Assembly (NCBI RefSeq): GCF_004792295.1
Contig: NZ_SRRY01000001.1
Coordinates: 594,501 to 658,500, forward strand
Origin: Pseudoalteromonas sp. MEBiC 03607
Lineage (GTDB): Bacteria; Pseudomonadota; Gammaproteobacteria; Enterobacterales; Alteromonadaceae
Length of the DNA stretch: 64,000 bases
Direction: 5' to 3'
In this document: piece after piece, positions 10,422 to 18,143 of the stretch
Numbering within the stretch: position 1 is the first letter of the stretch
Layout of the letters: each line of letters starts with the position of its first letter
Program-made: the position numbers and the translations under genes
Notes under the pieces: generated by a model
Databases searched by the model: none
Told to the model about the DNA's origin: nothing
The model's input: the letters and a program-made list of their open reading frames with translations, nothing else

Positions 10422-10901
10422 TTAGTATACACTTGCCGCTGAGCCTTCGATTCTAACACAAGTATTCTCAGAACACTGCGCACCCGGTGCGGTTAGATGC
10501 TGACAAATACTCATCATGTCGTTTGCTGCGTTAAATTGCTTTTCAAGGGCGGTGATGTCTTTTGCAAGTTTTTCAACCTCAGCAGTGTTAGCTGTTTTGC
10601 TTGAATAAACAATGAAGCTACTTGGCCCACCACAGGCGCGACTACCAACAGGTAATACTTTACATTGGCTGCTGTTATCACAGCTTGGATCATCGATTAG
10701 CTGTTTAAGTTGTTCGTGGGCAGAGCTAATAGTGGCTTTATCTGGGGCTGCTTTGCTCACTTCTTCAGCGTTTTTTATTTCAACGGCTTTTGGCGCCTCG
10801 ACAAGTTTATTGCTGGTTGCCGTTGATTCGGCTTGCTCATTATTGTCCGAACACGCAGTTAATAACACAGGAAATAAAATTGCCAATAGAGGATAGCGCA
10901 T
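10422..10901 (-). CDS. Small Cys-containing lipoprotein, paralogue 2
   Basis: About 159 residues if started at 10901, where AGGT lies just upstream; an in-frame start at 10946 would add 15 unlikely residues and overlap a hairpin (10945-10964). The signal has lipobox LTAC. After a low-complexity linker, the C-terminal 100 residues match the neighbouring paralogue: CDNSSQCKVLPVGSRACGGPS, IVYS, a helix, and two Cys (AQCSENTC). The pair arose by tandem duplication and diverged. It is probably anchored in the outer membrane. No known family is recognised with confidence. Confidence 0.82.
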   Translation of the reverse strand: MRYPLLAILFPVLLTACSDNNEQAESTATSNKLVEAPKAVEIKNAEEVSKAAPDKATISSAHEQLKQLIDDPSCDNSSQCKVLPVGSRACGGPSSFIVYSSKTANTAEVEKLAKDITALEKQFNAANDMMSICQHLTAPGAQCSENTCVRIEGSAASVY

Positions 10902-10985
10902 AACATACCTAAAAATCGTTGAATAAGTACTCACTATCATACACATTGCTCAAAGTGGAGCAATAAAAACGTTAGCTTTCAGTAA

Positions 10986-11009
10986 GTAGCTCTGTATTCA
11001 CAGAGCTAC
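10986..11009. repeat. Hairpin downstream of fumC
   Basis: GTAGCTCTG / CAGAGCTAC with a 6-nt loop lies 16 bp after the fumC stop (minus strand). No T-run follows, so it may stabilise the fumC 3' end rather than terminate on its own. Confidence 0.5.
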
Positions 11010-11024
11010 AGTAGGATAAAAGTT

Positions 11025-12401
11025 CTATAAACCACCTTGGGTTAGTTTGGCAGGGTCAAGTAATTCACTCAATTCTTCGCGCGAAATATCAGTGTGCTCT
11101 GCAGCAACATCAATAATAGGACGACCTTCTTGATAAGCTAATTTGGCAATTTTTGCGGCTTTGCTATAGCCGATCACCGGATTAAGCGCAGTAACCAGAA
11201 TTGGGTTTTTAGCGAGCGCTTTATCAACATTGCTTTGGTTTACTTTAAAGCTGGCAATCGCTTTATCTGCCAGTGCTTCACTACTATTTGCCAGTAGTTC
11301 AATACTTTGCAAAATGTTTAGGGCAATCACAGGTAGCATCACATTGAGCTCAAAATTACCTGCTTGACCAGCCACGGTAATGGTGGCGTCATTACCAATT
11401 ACTTGTGCGCTGACCATAGCGGCAGCTTCAGGGATCACTGGGTTTACTTTACCCGGCATAATTGATGAGCCAGGTTGTAAAGCTTCAAGCTCAATTTCAC
11501 CAAGGCCAGCAAGAGGGCCTGAGTTCATCCAGCGTAAGTCATTCGCTATTTTCATTTGTGCTACAGCAAGTACCTTTAGCTGACCTGACAGCGCAACAAT
11601 GGCGTCTTGTGATCCTATGTTGTAAAAGAAGTTTTTGCTTGGGCTAAAGCGAATACCGACATTCTCACTCAAGTGTTGGCAAAACTCACCGGCAAACGCA
11701 GGGTCGGCATTAATACCGGTACCTACGGCTGTGCCACCTTGCGCAAGTTCACAAACTCGCTCAAGTGCTTGGCGAATCCCAGCCATTGCATGATCCACTT
11801 GTAACTGCCATGCAGCCAATGTTTGTGCAAAACTCACAGGCATTGCATCCATTAAATGAGTGCGGCCAGTTTTAACAATATGGCCCACTTCGGCTTGTTT
11901 GTTTTGAAGGCTTTGACTGAGTTTATCGAGTTTAGGAAATAGTTCATAAATGATGTTAATGGCGCTACTTACCGCAATCGCAGTAGGGATCACATCATTT
12001 GAGCTTTGTCCCATGTTCACATCATCGTTGGGGTGAATGGTTTCGCCTGCAAATTTACTCGCTAGTGTTGCAATAACTTCATTGGCATTCATATTTGAGC
12101 TAGTACCTGAGCCGGTCTGAAATACATCAACTGGAAACTCTGAAAAATGTTTACCGTCGATGATCTCTTGGCATGCTTGCTCAATTGCTTTTGCTTTACC
12201 TTGGCTCAAATGGCCTAAAGCTGCATTGCTTTGCGCGGCAGCTTGTTTAATGTAGGCAAGGGCGGTGATAAATTGCTTAGGCATGGCTAAGCCACTAATT
12301 TTAAAATTATTGATAGCACGTTGCGTTTGAGCTTGATACAAAGCATTGGCAGGGACTTGTAGTTCACCCATGCTATCTGATTCGGTTCTAAATTGGCTCA
12401 T
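11025..12401 (-). CDS. fumC: Class II fumarate hydratase
   Basis: About 458 residues, normal for FumC, the iron-independent fumarase interconverting fumarate and malate in the citric acid cycle. It shows the superfamily signature GSSIMPGKVNP, the GRTHLMDAMP segment with the catalytic His, and the substrate-binding SGTSSNMN region. The start at 12401 (MSQFRTESDSMGEL) is preferred because GGAG lies 6-7 bp upstream; a GTG two codons earlier is also in frame. It follows a FagA-like gene by 8 bp, behind a Fur-box palindrome. This fits the known pattern in which FumC is made under iron limitation to replace Fe-S fumarases. Confidence 0.96.
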   Translation of the reverse strand: MSQFRTESDSMGELQVPANALYQAQTQRAINNFKISGLAMPKQFITALAYIKQAAAQSNAALGHLSQGKAKAIEQACQEIIDGKHFSEFPVDVFQTGSGTSSNMNANEVIATLASKFAGETIHPNDDVNMGQSSNDVIPTAIAVSSAINIIYELFPKLDKLSQSLQNKQAEVGHIVKTGRTHLMDAMPVSFAQTLAAWQLQVDHAMAGIRQALERVCELAQGGTAVGTGINADPAFAGEFCQHLSENVGIRFSPSKNFFYNIGSQDAIVALSGQLKVLAVAQMKIANDLRWMNSGPLAGLGEIELEALQPGSSIMPGKVNPVIPEAAAMVSAQVIGNDATITVAGQAGNFELNVMLPVIALNILQSIELLANSSEALADKAIASFKVNQSNVDKALAKNPILVTALNPVIGYSKAAKIAKLAYQEGRPIIDVAAEHTDISREELSELLDPAKLTQGGL

Positions 12402-12409
12402 AAACACTC

Positions 12410-12775
12410 CTAAATCGGGTTAAATTCTTGGCTGAGAAGCCACGCTTCTCGCTCCAAACTGAAATACTTTTCAATACAGTTATGAGTTTTGTAGTAACGC
12501 TTTAGCGCAAGTTGCGGTTTATAAAGCTGGGCCAAACATTGTTTACGAATTGCATTATGCACTAATGAATCACACATCTTTTCAAGTAGTTCATGAAAGG
12601 TGCGTCTTAGATACAGCTCTTGCAAAATAAAGTTGTGATGTTTTTCGTAATAGCGTGCAATGTTCAAACCCGCTTCAACATAGTTAGCAACAAGTGCTGG
12701 GGCATGTAGCCCTGGTCTTTGGCAAACACATTTCATTTGCCGCTGATACTGGAGCATAGCATTGTGAGAGTGCAT
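12410..12775 (-). CDS. fagA: FagA-like protein upstream of fumC
   Basis: A 121-residue basic protein rich in His, Tyr and Leu, directly upstream of fumC, in the place occupied by fagA (Fur-associated gene A) in the Pseudomonas fagA-fumC-sodA operon. Motifs visible are YYEKHHNFILQELYLRRTFHELLEKM and, at the C-terminus, CIEKYFSLEREAWLL. Function is unknown even in Pseudomonas. The ATG at 12775 has no ribosome-binding site and abuts the Fur palindrome by 3 bp. Internal ATGs at 12757 and 12736 are alternatives, and the N-terminus is uncertain. No sodA follows here. Confidence 0.75.
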   Translation of the reverse strand: MHSHNAMLQYQRQMKCVCQRPGLHAPALVANYVEAGLNIARYYEKHHNFILQELYLRRTFHELLEKMCDSLVHNAIRKQCLAQLYKPQLALKRYYKTHNCIEKYFSLEREAWLLSQEFNPI

Positions 12776-12778
12776 AGA

Positions 12779-12829
12779 AAAACCGATTAGCTGTAATGAT
12801 AATAGTTATCATTACAGCTAATCGGTTTT
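12779..12829. promoter_or_regulatory. Perfect 51-bp palindrome with Fur-box core
   Basis: The 24-bp arms (12779-12802 and 12806-12829) are exactly complementary around a central TAG. The core AATGATAATAGTTATCATT closely resembles the Fur consensus (GATAATGATAATCATTATC). Read towards fagA-fumC, the structure ends in a T-run (12778-12782 on the minus strand), so the same DNA could also terminate the upstream small gene. Confidence 0.85.
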
Positions 12830-12881
12830 AGTGCAAGTCTTATCTAGTGTAGCTAAGACTGAATGGATTAACTGTGTGTGA

Positions 12882-13076
12882 TTAATTGTAGCCGAGAATA
12901 AAAATCTGGTCTGTTTCATGTTTTTTCGGCGCCTGTACATTTTCTTTGTTACATTGAGAAAGAAGGTCGATAACGGTTGCTCTGTCGTCACAACTAGTTA
13001 AGGCGGCTTTTTCGCTTTCAGCACGTTCGCTGGCTGCAAGTGCTGCATCTACAGCGGTGTAGGGTGAGATATACAT
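12882..13076 (-). CDS. Small hypothetical protein
   Basis: A 64-residue soluble protein starting after AGGAGC with 7-bp spacing, a strong ribosome-binding site. It has an Ala/Glu-rich helical first half (VDAALAASERAESEKAAL) with two Cys (29 and 42), then a basic/polar tail ending IFILGYN. No signal peptide or membrane span, and no family recognised. It lies just upstream of the Fur-box palindrome, which could terminate its transcript, so it is probably not part of the fagA-fumC unit. Confidence 0.6.
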   Translation of the reverse strand: MYISPYTAVDAALAASERAESEKAALTSCDDRATVIDLLSQCNKENVQAPKKHETDQIFILGYN

Positions 13077-13259
13077 AATGTTGCTCCTATTGATTAATTC
13101 ACTTATGAAATAGCATAAGCTGTACCAATATTGACAAAAATAGATAAGCTTTTGAATTTGTTGTTTTTATATTTTTATCTAATAAATTACCCGCGACTTT
13201 AGTGATTATTTTTGCTTTACTGTTGTGCACTAATTACCAAACATGGTGCATTAATTTGT

Positions 13260-13850
13260 ATGGATAAACCTTTCTCTCAAGCCTGTGAAAACAATAAGTC
13301 ACCTATTTTAAAGGTATTAATAGAGTTCTTTTCTGATGTAACGAATGTATTAGAGGTTGGCTCAGGTACCGGGCAACATAGCGTGCATTTTGCAACGCAT
13401 TTAGCACACTTGCAGTGGCATTGTAGTGATCGTGAGGTTAATCACCCTGGGATATTACAATGGCATCAAGAAGCTGCACTAACTAACTTGCATGCACCAC
13501 TCACACTCGATCTTAATGATCCTTGGCCAGTTGATACAGTGAATGCTATTTTCACCGCGAATACGATGCACATTATTAGTTGGCCACTGGTGGAGCGCTT
13601 TTTTCAAGGAGTAGCAAAGCATTTAGCGCCTAAAGGAAAGTTATGTATTTATGGGCCATTTAAGTATCAAGGTAAGTATACCAGTGCCAGTAATGCTGAG
13701 TTTGATGCTTTTTTAAAACAGCAAGATGCTAATAGTGCAATTCGTGATTTTGAAGCGATTTGCCAACTTGCAGAGCAAGCTGGCTTAACCTTTGTTGAAG
13801 ATGTGCAAATGCCAGCGAACAACCAATTATTGCTGTTTAAACGGCAGTAA
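13260..13850 (+). CDS. DUF938 SAM-dependent methyltransferase-like protein
   Basis: About 196 residues from MDKPFSQACENNKSPIL, the usual N-terminus of the DUF938 family; a longer in-frame start at 13212 adds an unlikely segment. It has the SAM-binding motif VLEVGSGTGQHSVHF, then DLNDPWPV and FTANTMHIISW, typical of this Rossmann-fold methyltransferase family. The substrate is not known. No clear ribosome-binding site precedes 13260. The 3' end overlaps the convergent acyltransferase gene by 24 bp. Confidence 0.87.
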   Translation: MDKPFSQACENNKSPILKVLIEFFSDVTNVLEVGSGTGQHSVHFATHLAHLQWHCSDREVNHPGILQWHQEAALTNLHAPLTLDLNDPWPVDTVNAIFTANTMHIISWPLVERFFQGVAKHLAPKGKLCIYGPFKYQGKYTSASNAEFDAFLKQQDANSAIRDFEAICQLAEQAGLTFVEDVQMPANNQLLLFKRQ

Positions 13851-14966
13851 GCTTTCGCATTGTGCTTTATAGAGCGCCATATGTTGGCGTTCTCTGCGAA
13901 TAAAATCATTAATGGCTGCTGCAAAATCACCGTGCTGAATATGATGCAGTGAATAGGTATATACGGGCTTAAATCCGCGACTTATTTTATGCTCACCTTG
14001 CGCGCCAGAGTGGAACTGTTTAAGTTTGTTGGCAATGCAGTACTCAATGCCTTGATAGTAGCAAAGCTCAAAGTGCAAACTATCAAGCTCATAATTTGTT
14101 CCCCAGTAACGACCATATAAACAATTCTTATCTTTAAAACTGAGTGTGGCGGCAATCACCTCTCCTTGATACTTAGCGAACATTAATACCAGTTTGTCGG
14201 CCATGCTCTGCTGTAATAATTCGAAAAAGGCGGTATTCAAATAACCATTGTGGCCTGAGCGCTTCAAATAGGTTTGGCGGTAAAAATGACTAAATTGCTG
14301 CATGTGCTGCTTGCTGATGTCAGTACCTTCGAGCCATTCTATGACTATCTGTTGTTCAGTTATTTTAGCGCGTTCTTTTTTGAGCGATTTACGCTTTCTT
14401 GCGGTGAGTGAAGCTAAAAAATCATCAAAGCATTTATAGTCTTCATTAAACCACTGAAACTGCACGCCATGACGTTGCATTACGGTGTCGCTAGTTAATG
14501 CAGTCGCTTGTTGCTGGTGGCAAAAATTTATATGCCAACCTGACCAGCCTAACTGCGCTGCTGTTGCTGTGAGTATGTGCTGAATATACGCATAGATCTT
14601 TGCGGCGTCATTGTGATTTATACTAATTCGTTGCCCTGCAATAGGTGTGAATGGCACGCCACACAGCCATTTAGGGTAATACTCTAAGCCATGCTGTTGA
14701 TAAGCTTCAGCCCAAGCCCAGTCAAATACATATTCACCATAAGAATGGTGTTTTAGATACCCCGGTAGTAAGGCTATGACCTGTTCTTGCTGGTAAATTG
14801 CTAAGTGCATAGGTTGCCAGCCCGACTCTTCACTCACACAGCCTGTTTGCTCTAAAGCCTCTAAAAAAGCGTGATCAGTAAAGGGCGTATCATCAAAAAA
14901 TGACTGCCAAAGAGCGGCATCAACCTCGCTTATTTGATTAAACCAGTGGTGGTTAAACTCACTCAT
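13827..14966 (-). CDS. FemAB-like GNAT acyltransferase (peptidogalycan family)
   Basis: 379 residues matching the FemAB-like/GNAT family (PF04339 type). N-terminal features include WQSFFDDTPFTDHAFLEALE. The middle has the basic segment ARKRKSLKKERAKI, and the C-terminal acyltransferase-like region has KNCLYGRYWGTNYELDSLHFE and FHSGAQGEHKISRGFKPV. Family members are thought to transfer amino acids or acyl groups, with no defined substrate in most bacteria. The start overlaps the stop of the upstream alpha/beta hydrolase gene by 4 bp, so the two are co-translated. Confidence 0.88.
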   Translation of the reverse strand: MSEFNHHWFNQISEVDAALWQSFFDDTPFTDHAFLEALEQTGCVSEESGWQPMHLAIYQQEQVIALLPGYLKHHSYGEYVFDWAWAEAYQQHGLEYYPKWLCGVPFTPIAGQRISINHNDAAKIYAYIQHILTATAAQLGWSGWHINFCHQQQATALTSDTVMQRHGVQFQWFNEDYKCFDDFLASLTARKRKSLKKERAKITEQQIVIEWLEGTDISKQHMQQFSHFYRQTYLKRSGHNGYLNTAFFELLQQSMADKLVLMFAKYQGEVIAATLSFKDKNCLYGRYWGTNYELDSLHFELCYYQGIEYCIANKLKQFHSGAQGEHKISRGFKPVYTYSLHHIQHGDFAAAINDFIRRERQHMALYKAQCESLLPFKQQ

Positions 14967-16330
14967 TGTGCAGCCGATTCAATATCTTTGATAAAACCGT
15001 TGATATGCATAGCAAGCTTATCGAAATAAGGGTTAAACGTGAGTCGTGCAAAGGGTTTGTGCGCTTGTAAATTTTCGGCTGTTCGTTCACCCATCACAAC
15101 GTCTTTTTGGTATTTGCAGGCTGTATAAAGTTTATCGTCATCTAAGTAGCTTCCGCAATTGCGATACAATGCTGTGCGACCGTAGTAAGGGTTGCTGGGT
15201 TTATTAACAATACCAATATGTGACATTCCTTTGATTTTTTTACAGTCATCGGTGTCGCAGTCATCACGAATTATGTGGTAATCAGCTGGAAAGCTGGCGG
15301 GGATATTATCGTCGTCACCGTAGTAAACTAGCCGATCAAGCTGGTTATTTTTACGCGCTTTTGGGTCGTGCAGTTTAGCTAGTAATTTAAAGGTCGCTTG
15401 ATTATCTATTGTGGTGTCAACATCACTAAAGGTGCTAAATATTGCGACATTCGGCAGTTGACGATAACGAAGCTCATCAAGGCTAATACGGCTCATTGCT
15501 TCGTGGCTAGCTGAGGCTGCACTAAATGGAAACGACTCATACTTAGCAAAATCCAGATCCGCGTCTTTATCAATCCAATTAACAAATGGAATTGCATCGA
15601 CCCATTTGGCCAACCAACCGTTTTTATTGTGTGGCTCACTTGCTGGTGAAAACAACATCGCAGCAGTAATTTTATTATCAACAGGAGCTTGAGTTAAGTA
15701 ATCAACAACCAGTGCTGCACCCGTTGAGTAGCCCCCTAATATTACCTGATCAAAGTCTTTTAATGTGCGCTCAATGGCATACACACTGGCTTTTCGCCAA
15801 TCATCAGCATCAACCTCTTGCAAAGCTGCTGCGGCAGTACCATGCCCCGGCAGTAAAATTGTGCGAACTGTATAACCTTGTTGATAATACACCTGTGCAA
15901 GGTCATGGTAGGTAAATGGAGAGTCGGTTAAACCATGGATTAAAAGTACAGCTTTGCGGCTATCGGCCTGTTTAAGTTCGAATGGGCTAATTAAATCGGC
16001 AATTGTTGCGTTAGCAGGTCGAGAACCTTGTGCAACAAGTTGCTGATAGGTATCGGTATAAACTGGGCATGGTAAGTTCGCTCGCGGATTTTCACTGCTA
16101 ATTTCAAGGTAAGCAGCGGTTAAATAGTCACTAAATGCTTGCTCGATATTATAGCTAAAGGTGCTATGGCTGCGTGGTAATGGCTCTCTAAACAGTCCTT
16201 CGCGCTTACTTTTCATCATCAAAGCTTGGTCTTCAAGCTGAGAAAGGCAGGTTTGCTGCTGTGCCATTAATGGGCTGCTAAATAGTCCACTGATGGCCAA
16301 AGAGATAGCAACTAAGTTTATGAATTTCAT
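14963..16330 (-). CDS. Exported alpha/beta hydrolase
   Basis: 455 residues with a Sec signal peptide (residues 1-23, ending PLMAQ). The mature part is an alpha/beta-hydrolase with VLLIHGLTDSPFTYHDLA (oxyanion region), LLPGHGTAAAAL and the nucleophile elbow GGYSTG. C-terminal candidates for the acid and base lie near VYYGDDDN and MSHIGIV. Substrate unknown; lysophospholipase- or esterase-like activity is plausible. The region around 340-410 is Cys-rich (CDTDDC, RNCG, TACK), consistent with an exported protein with disulphides. AGGA precedes the start. It is the first gene of a pair with the FemAB-like gene. Confidence 0.88.
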   Translation of the reverse strand: MKFINLVAISLAISGLFSSPLMAQQQTCLSQLEDQALMMKSKREGLFREPLPRSHSTFSYNIEQAFSDYLTAAYLEISSENPRANLPCPVYTDTYQQLVAQGSRPANATIADLISPFELKQADSRKAVLLIHGLTDSPFTYHDLAQVYYQQGYTVRTILLPGHGTAAAALQEVDADDWRKASVYAIERTLKDFDQVILGGYSTGAALVVDYLTQAPVDNKITAAMLFSPASEPHNKNGWLAKWVDAIPFVNWIDKDADLDFAKYESFPFSAASASHEAMSRISLDELRYRQLPNVAIFSTFSDVDTTIDNQATFKLLAKLHDPKARKNNQLDRLVYYGDDDNIPASFPADYHIIRDDCDTDDCKKIKGMSHIGIVNKPSNPYYGRTALYRNCGSYLDDDKLYTACKYQKDVVMGERTAENLQAHKPFARLTFNPYFDKLAMHINGFIKDIESAAQ

Positions 16331-16398
16331 ATTTTAAGCGTCCTTTTAAAGCCTGTTTTTAGCTTATCGAGTTATGTTTTATTTGCAAGCAAGCTGCG

Positions 16399-16860
16399 TC
16401 AAGCTAGCGGTAAATGGCGCTTAGTGAATGCTTGTTTTAAGACCACCGTCGACTCGATGTTAGCAATGCAATCAATACTACCTAATTTATGTTTCACAAA
16501 GCTTTCATAGCTTTCTAAATCTGTAGCAACAATCTTGAGTAGATAATCATAACTACCTGAAATAACTGAGCACTCAAGCACATGTTCAAGTTTTGCTACT
16601 TGTTGTTCAAATTGCTCAGCAGCGGCAACTGAGTTTTGGTTTAAGCGTACAAAGGCATACACAGACACGTTTAAATCAACGGCTTTAGGATTAATTGCAG
16701 CATGGTAACCACTGATCACATTCGCTGATTCGAGCTTTTTAATGCGGCGCAGGCAAGGGGTATCTGACAGGCTAACAGACTGTGCCAGATCCGAGACAGA
16801 AGTTCTTGCATTGTCTTGTAGAGCATTAAGTAATTGTTGGTCTTTTTTATCTAATTTCAT
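16399..16860 (-). CDS. Lrp/AsnC family transcriptional regulator
   Basis: About 153 residues from MKLDKKDQQLLNALQDNA; an in-frame GTG at 16881 would add seven residues, and neither has a clear ribosome-binding site. The N-terminal winged helix-turn-helix (about 5-55: SVSDLAQSVSLSDTPCLRRI) is followed by the RAM effector-binding domain (65-145) with CSVISGSYDYLLKIVA. It is divergent from the PrnB-like/kynureninase-like operon across about 113 bp, the classic arrangement for a local amino-acid-responsive regulator. Tryptophan or a derivative is the inferred effector. Confidence 0.93.
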   Translation of the reverse strand: MKLDKKDQQLLNALQDNARTSVSDLAQSVSLSDTPCLRRIKKLESANVISGYHAAINPKAVDLNVSVYAFVRLNQNSVAAAEQFEQQVAKLEHVLECSVISGSYDYLLKIVATDLESYESFVKHKLGSIDCIANIESTVVLKQAFTKRHLPLA

Positions 16861-16925
16861 TTTAATTTGAGTGATTTTCACTAATCTAGGTGGATTCTAG
16901 TCTATATTTTGGCGATTAGCACTCA

Positions 16926-16956
16926 TTGAACTCTGTTAACATTATCGCAATATAAT
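16926..16956 (+). promoter_or_regulatory. Candidate promoter of the PrnB-like operon
   Basis: A perfect TATAAT lies at 16951-16956, with TTGAAC at 16926-16931 (19-bp spacing, slightly long). It is 17 bp upstream of the GTG start at 16974, in the divergent gap with the Lrp-type gene. Confidence 0.5.
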
Positions 16957-16973
16957 TATTTTGGAGTGAGCCT

Positions 16974-18143
16974 GTGACTGAGAACACCAAGGCATTTGAT
17001 AGCTGGCTTCGCACTCGTTTTGTTGAGATCAATAGCGAACTAGAAAAACTATATTGGCAACAAGACGATAAAGCGAATGTAGAGGGGGTAGGTGAGCACC
17101 TTAAACGTCAATTAGAGCAAGAAGGTAATGAGCATATTCGTGCTTTACTTGCAGAGGGTAATACCGATGAAGGGTTTGATAACGCTTTCGATTTATTAGG
17201 TAATGTTGGCTTGTATATGGCGGCATGCCGTCGACATGAGATCACTGAGCCTTCTCGTGAAACAAGCTCACCCCTTGTTGAAGCCTCTGCATTGGCAATG
17301 CACATCGGTGCATCTATTGGTGTTACCCCGCGTTTTGCAACGGCGCATTTAACCACCCACAACAAAGCGGTTGATGGTTTGTATAAGCGCTTTACTGACC
17401 TTGAAGATGAGAAAATCTTTGTTGATTATAATACCAAGGGCATTTTAGCGTATAAGCGTGCAGCGGATGCTTTATTAAAAATTCAGCCGTTAGGAATATC
17501 GCACCCTATCACGGCAGATTTACTTGCCGTGGCAAAGCAAGCACTGCTTGATGTAATTGAGTCGAACAATACGTTATACAACAAGCTTGATACAGACCGC
17601 TTTTTCTATTGTGTACGCCCGTATTACAAGCCTTATCGAGTAGGTAAAGAGGTGTATCGTGGTGCGAATGCCGGTGATTTTGCGGGCATTAATGTCATCG
17701 ATTTATTGCTTGGTCTTTGTTTTGCTAATGAACCTAGTTACTCGCAAATGCTGGTGGATAAATTCTTGTATATGATGCCTGAAGATCAGCAGATCCTGCG
17801 TGAGAGCATGCGTATGACAAGTATTATGGATGACTTCTTAGCGGCAGAAGCTGAGCGCGATAGCGAGTGGCTACAAACTAACTTAAAGCTGTTTATTCAA
17901 GTGTGTAAACTGCATGGTGATACTGCGATTGGTCACCATAATCAATTGGTCAGTAAATACATTGCGCAGCCTTCACAGCAAATGCAGCAACAACATATGG
18001 ATAAAGTCACTGCCAGTGGACCGCCTTTACATGTATTACTTAACTCATTAGAGCAGTTACGTGATCGCCGTGCGGCAGCAAAACGGGATGATATTCGCAC
18101 CCGTTTCGATGATTTAACTAAGTTAAAACAGTGGATTAAGTAA
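16974..18143 (+). CDS. PrnB-like (DUF1864) heme dioxygenase superfamily protein
   Basis: 389 residues starting with GTG after GGAG. It resembles the PrnB/DUF1864 family, which shares the fold of indoleamine and tryptophan 2,3-dioxygenases; PrnB itself rearranges 7-chlorotryptophan in pyrrolnitrin synthesis. The C-terminal helix FIQVCKLHGDTAIGHHNQLV carries His at 314, 321 and 322, candidates for the proximal heme ligand. The substrate-side region includes RETSSPLVEASALAMHIGAS and FYCVRPYYKPY. The stop overlaps the start of a kynureninase-like gene (TAATG), and an Lrp regulator is divergent. The context argues for tryptophan or indole-amine oxidation rather than an antibiotic pathway. Assignment is by motif memory, without alignment. 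Confidence 0.8.
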   Translation: MTENTKAFDSWLRTRFVEINSELEKLYWQQDDKANVEGVGEHLKRQLEQEGNEHIRALLAEGNTDEGFDNAFDLLGNVGLYMAACRRHEITEPSRETSSPLVEASALAMHIGASIGVTPRFATAHLTTHNKAVDGLYKRFTDLEDEKIFVDYNTKGILAYKRAADALLKIQPLGISHPITADLLAVAKQALLDVIESNNTLYNKLDTDRFFYCVRPYYKPYRVGKEVYRGANAGDFAGINVIDLLLGLCFANEPSYSQMLVDKFLYMMPEDQQILRESMRMTSIMDDFLAAEAERDSEWLQTNLKLFIQVCKLHGDTAIGHHNQLVSKYIAQPSQQMQQQHMDKVTASGPPLHVLLNSLEQLRDRRAAAKRDDIRTRFDDLTKLKQWIK

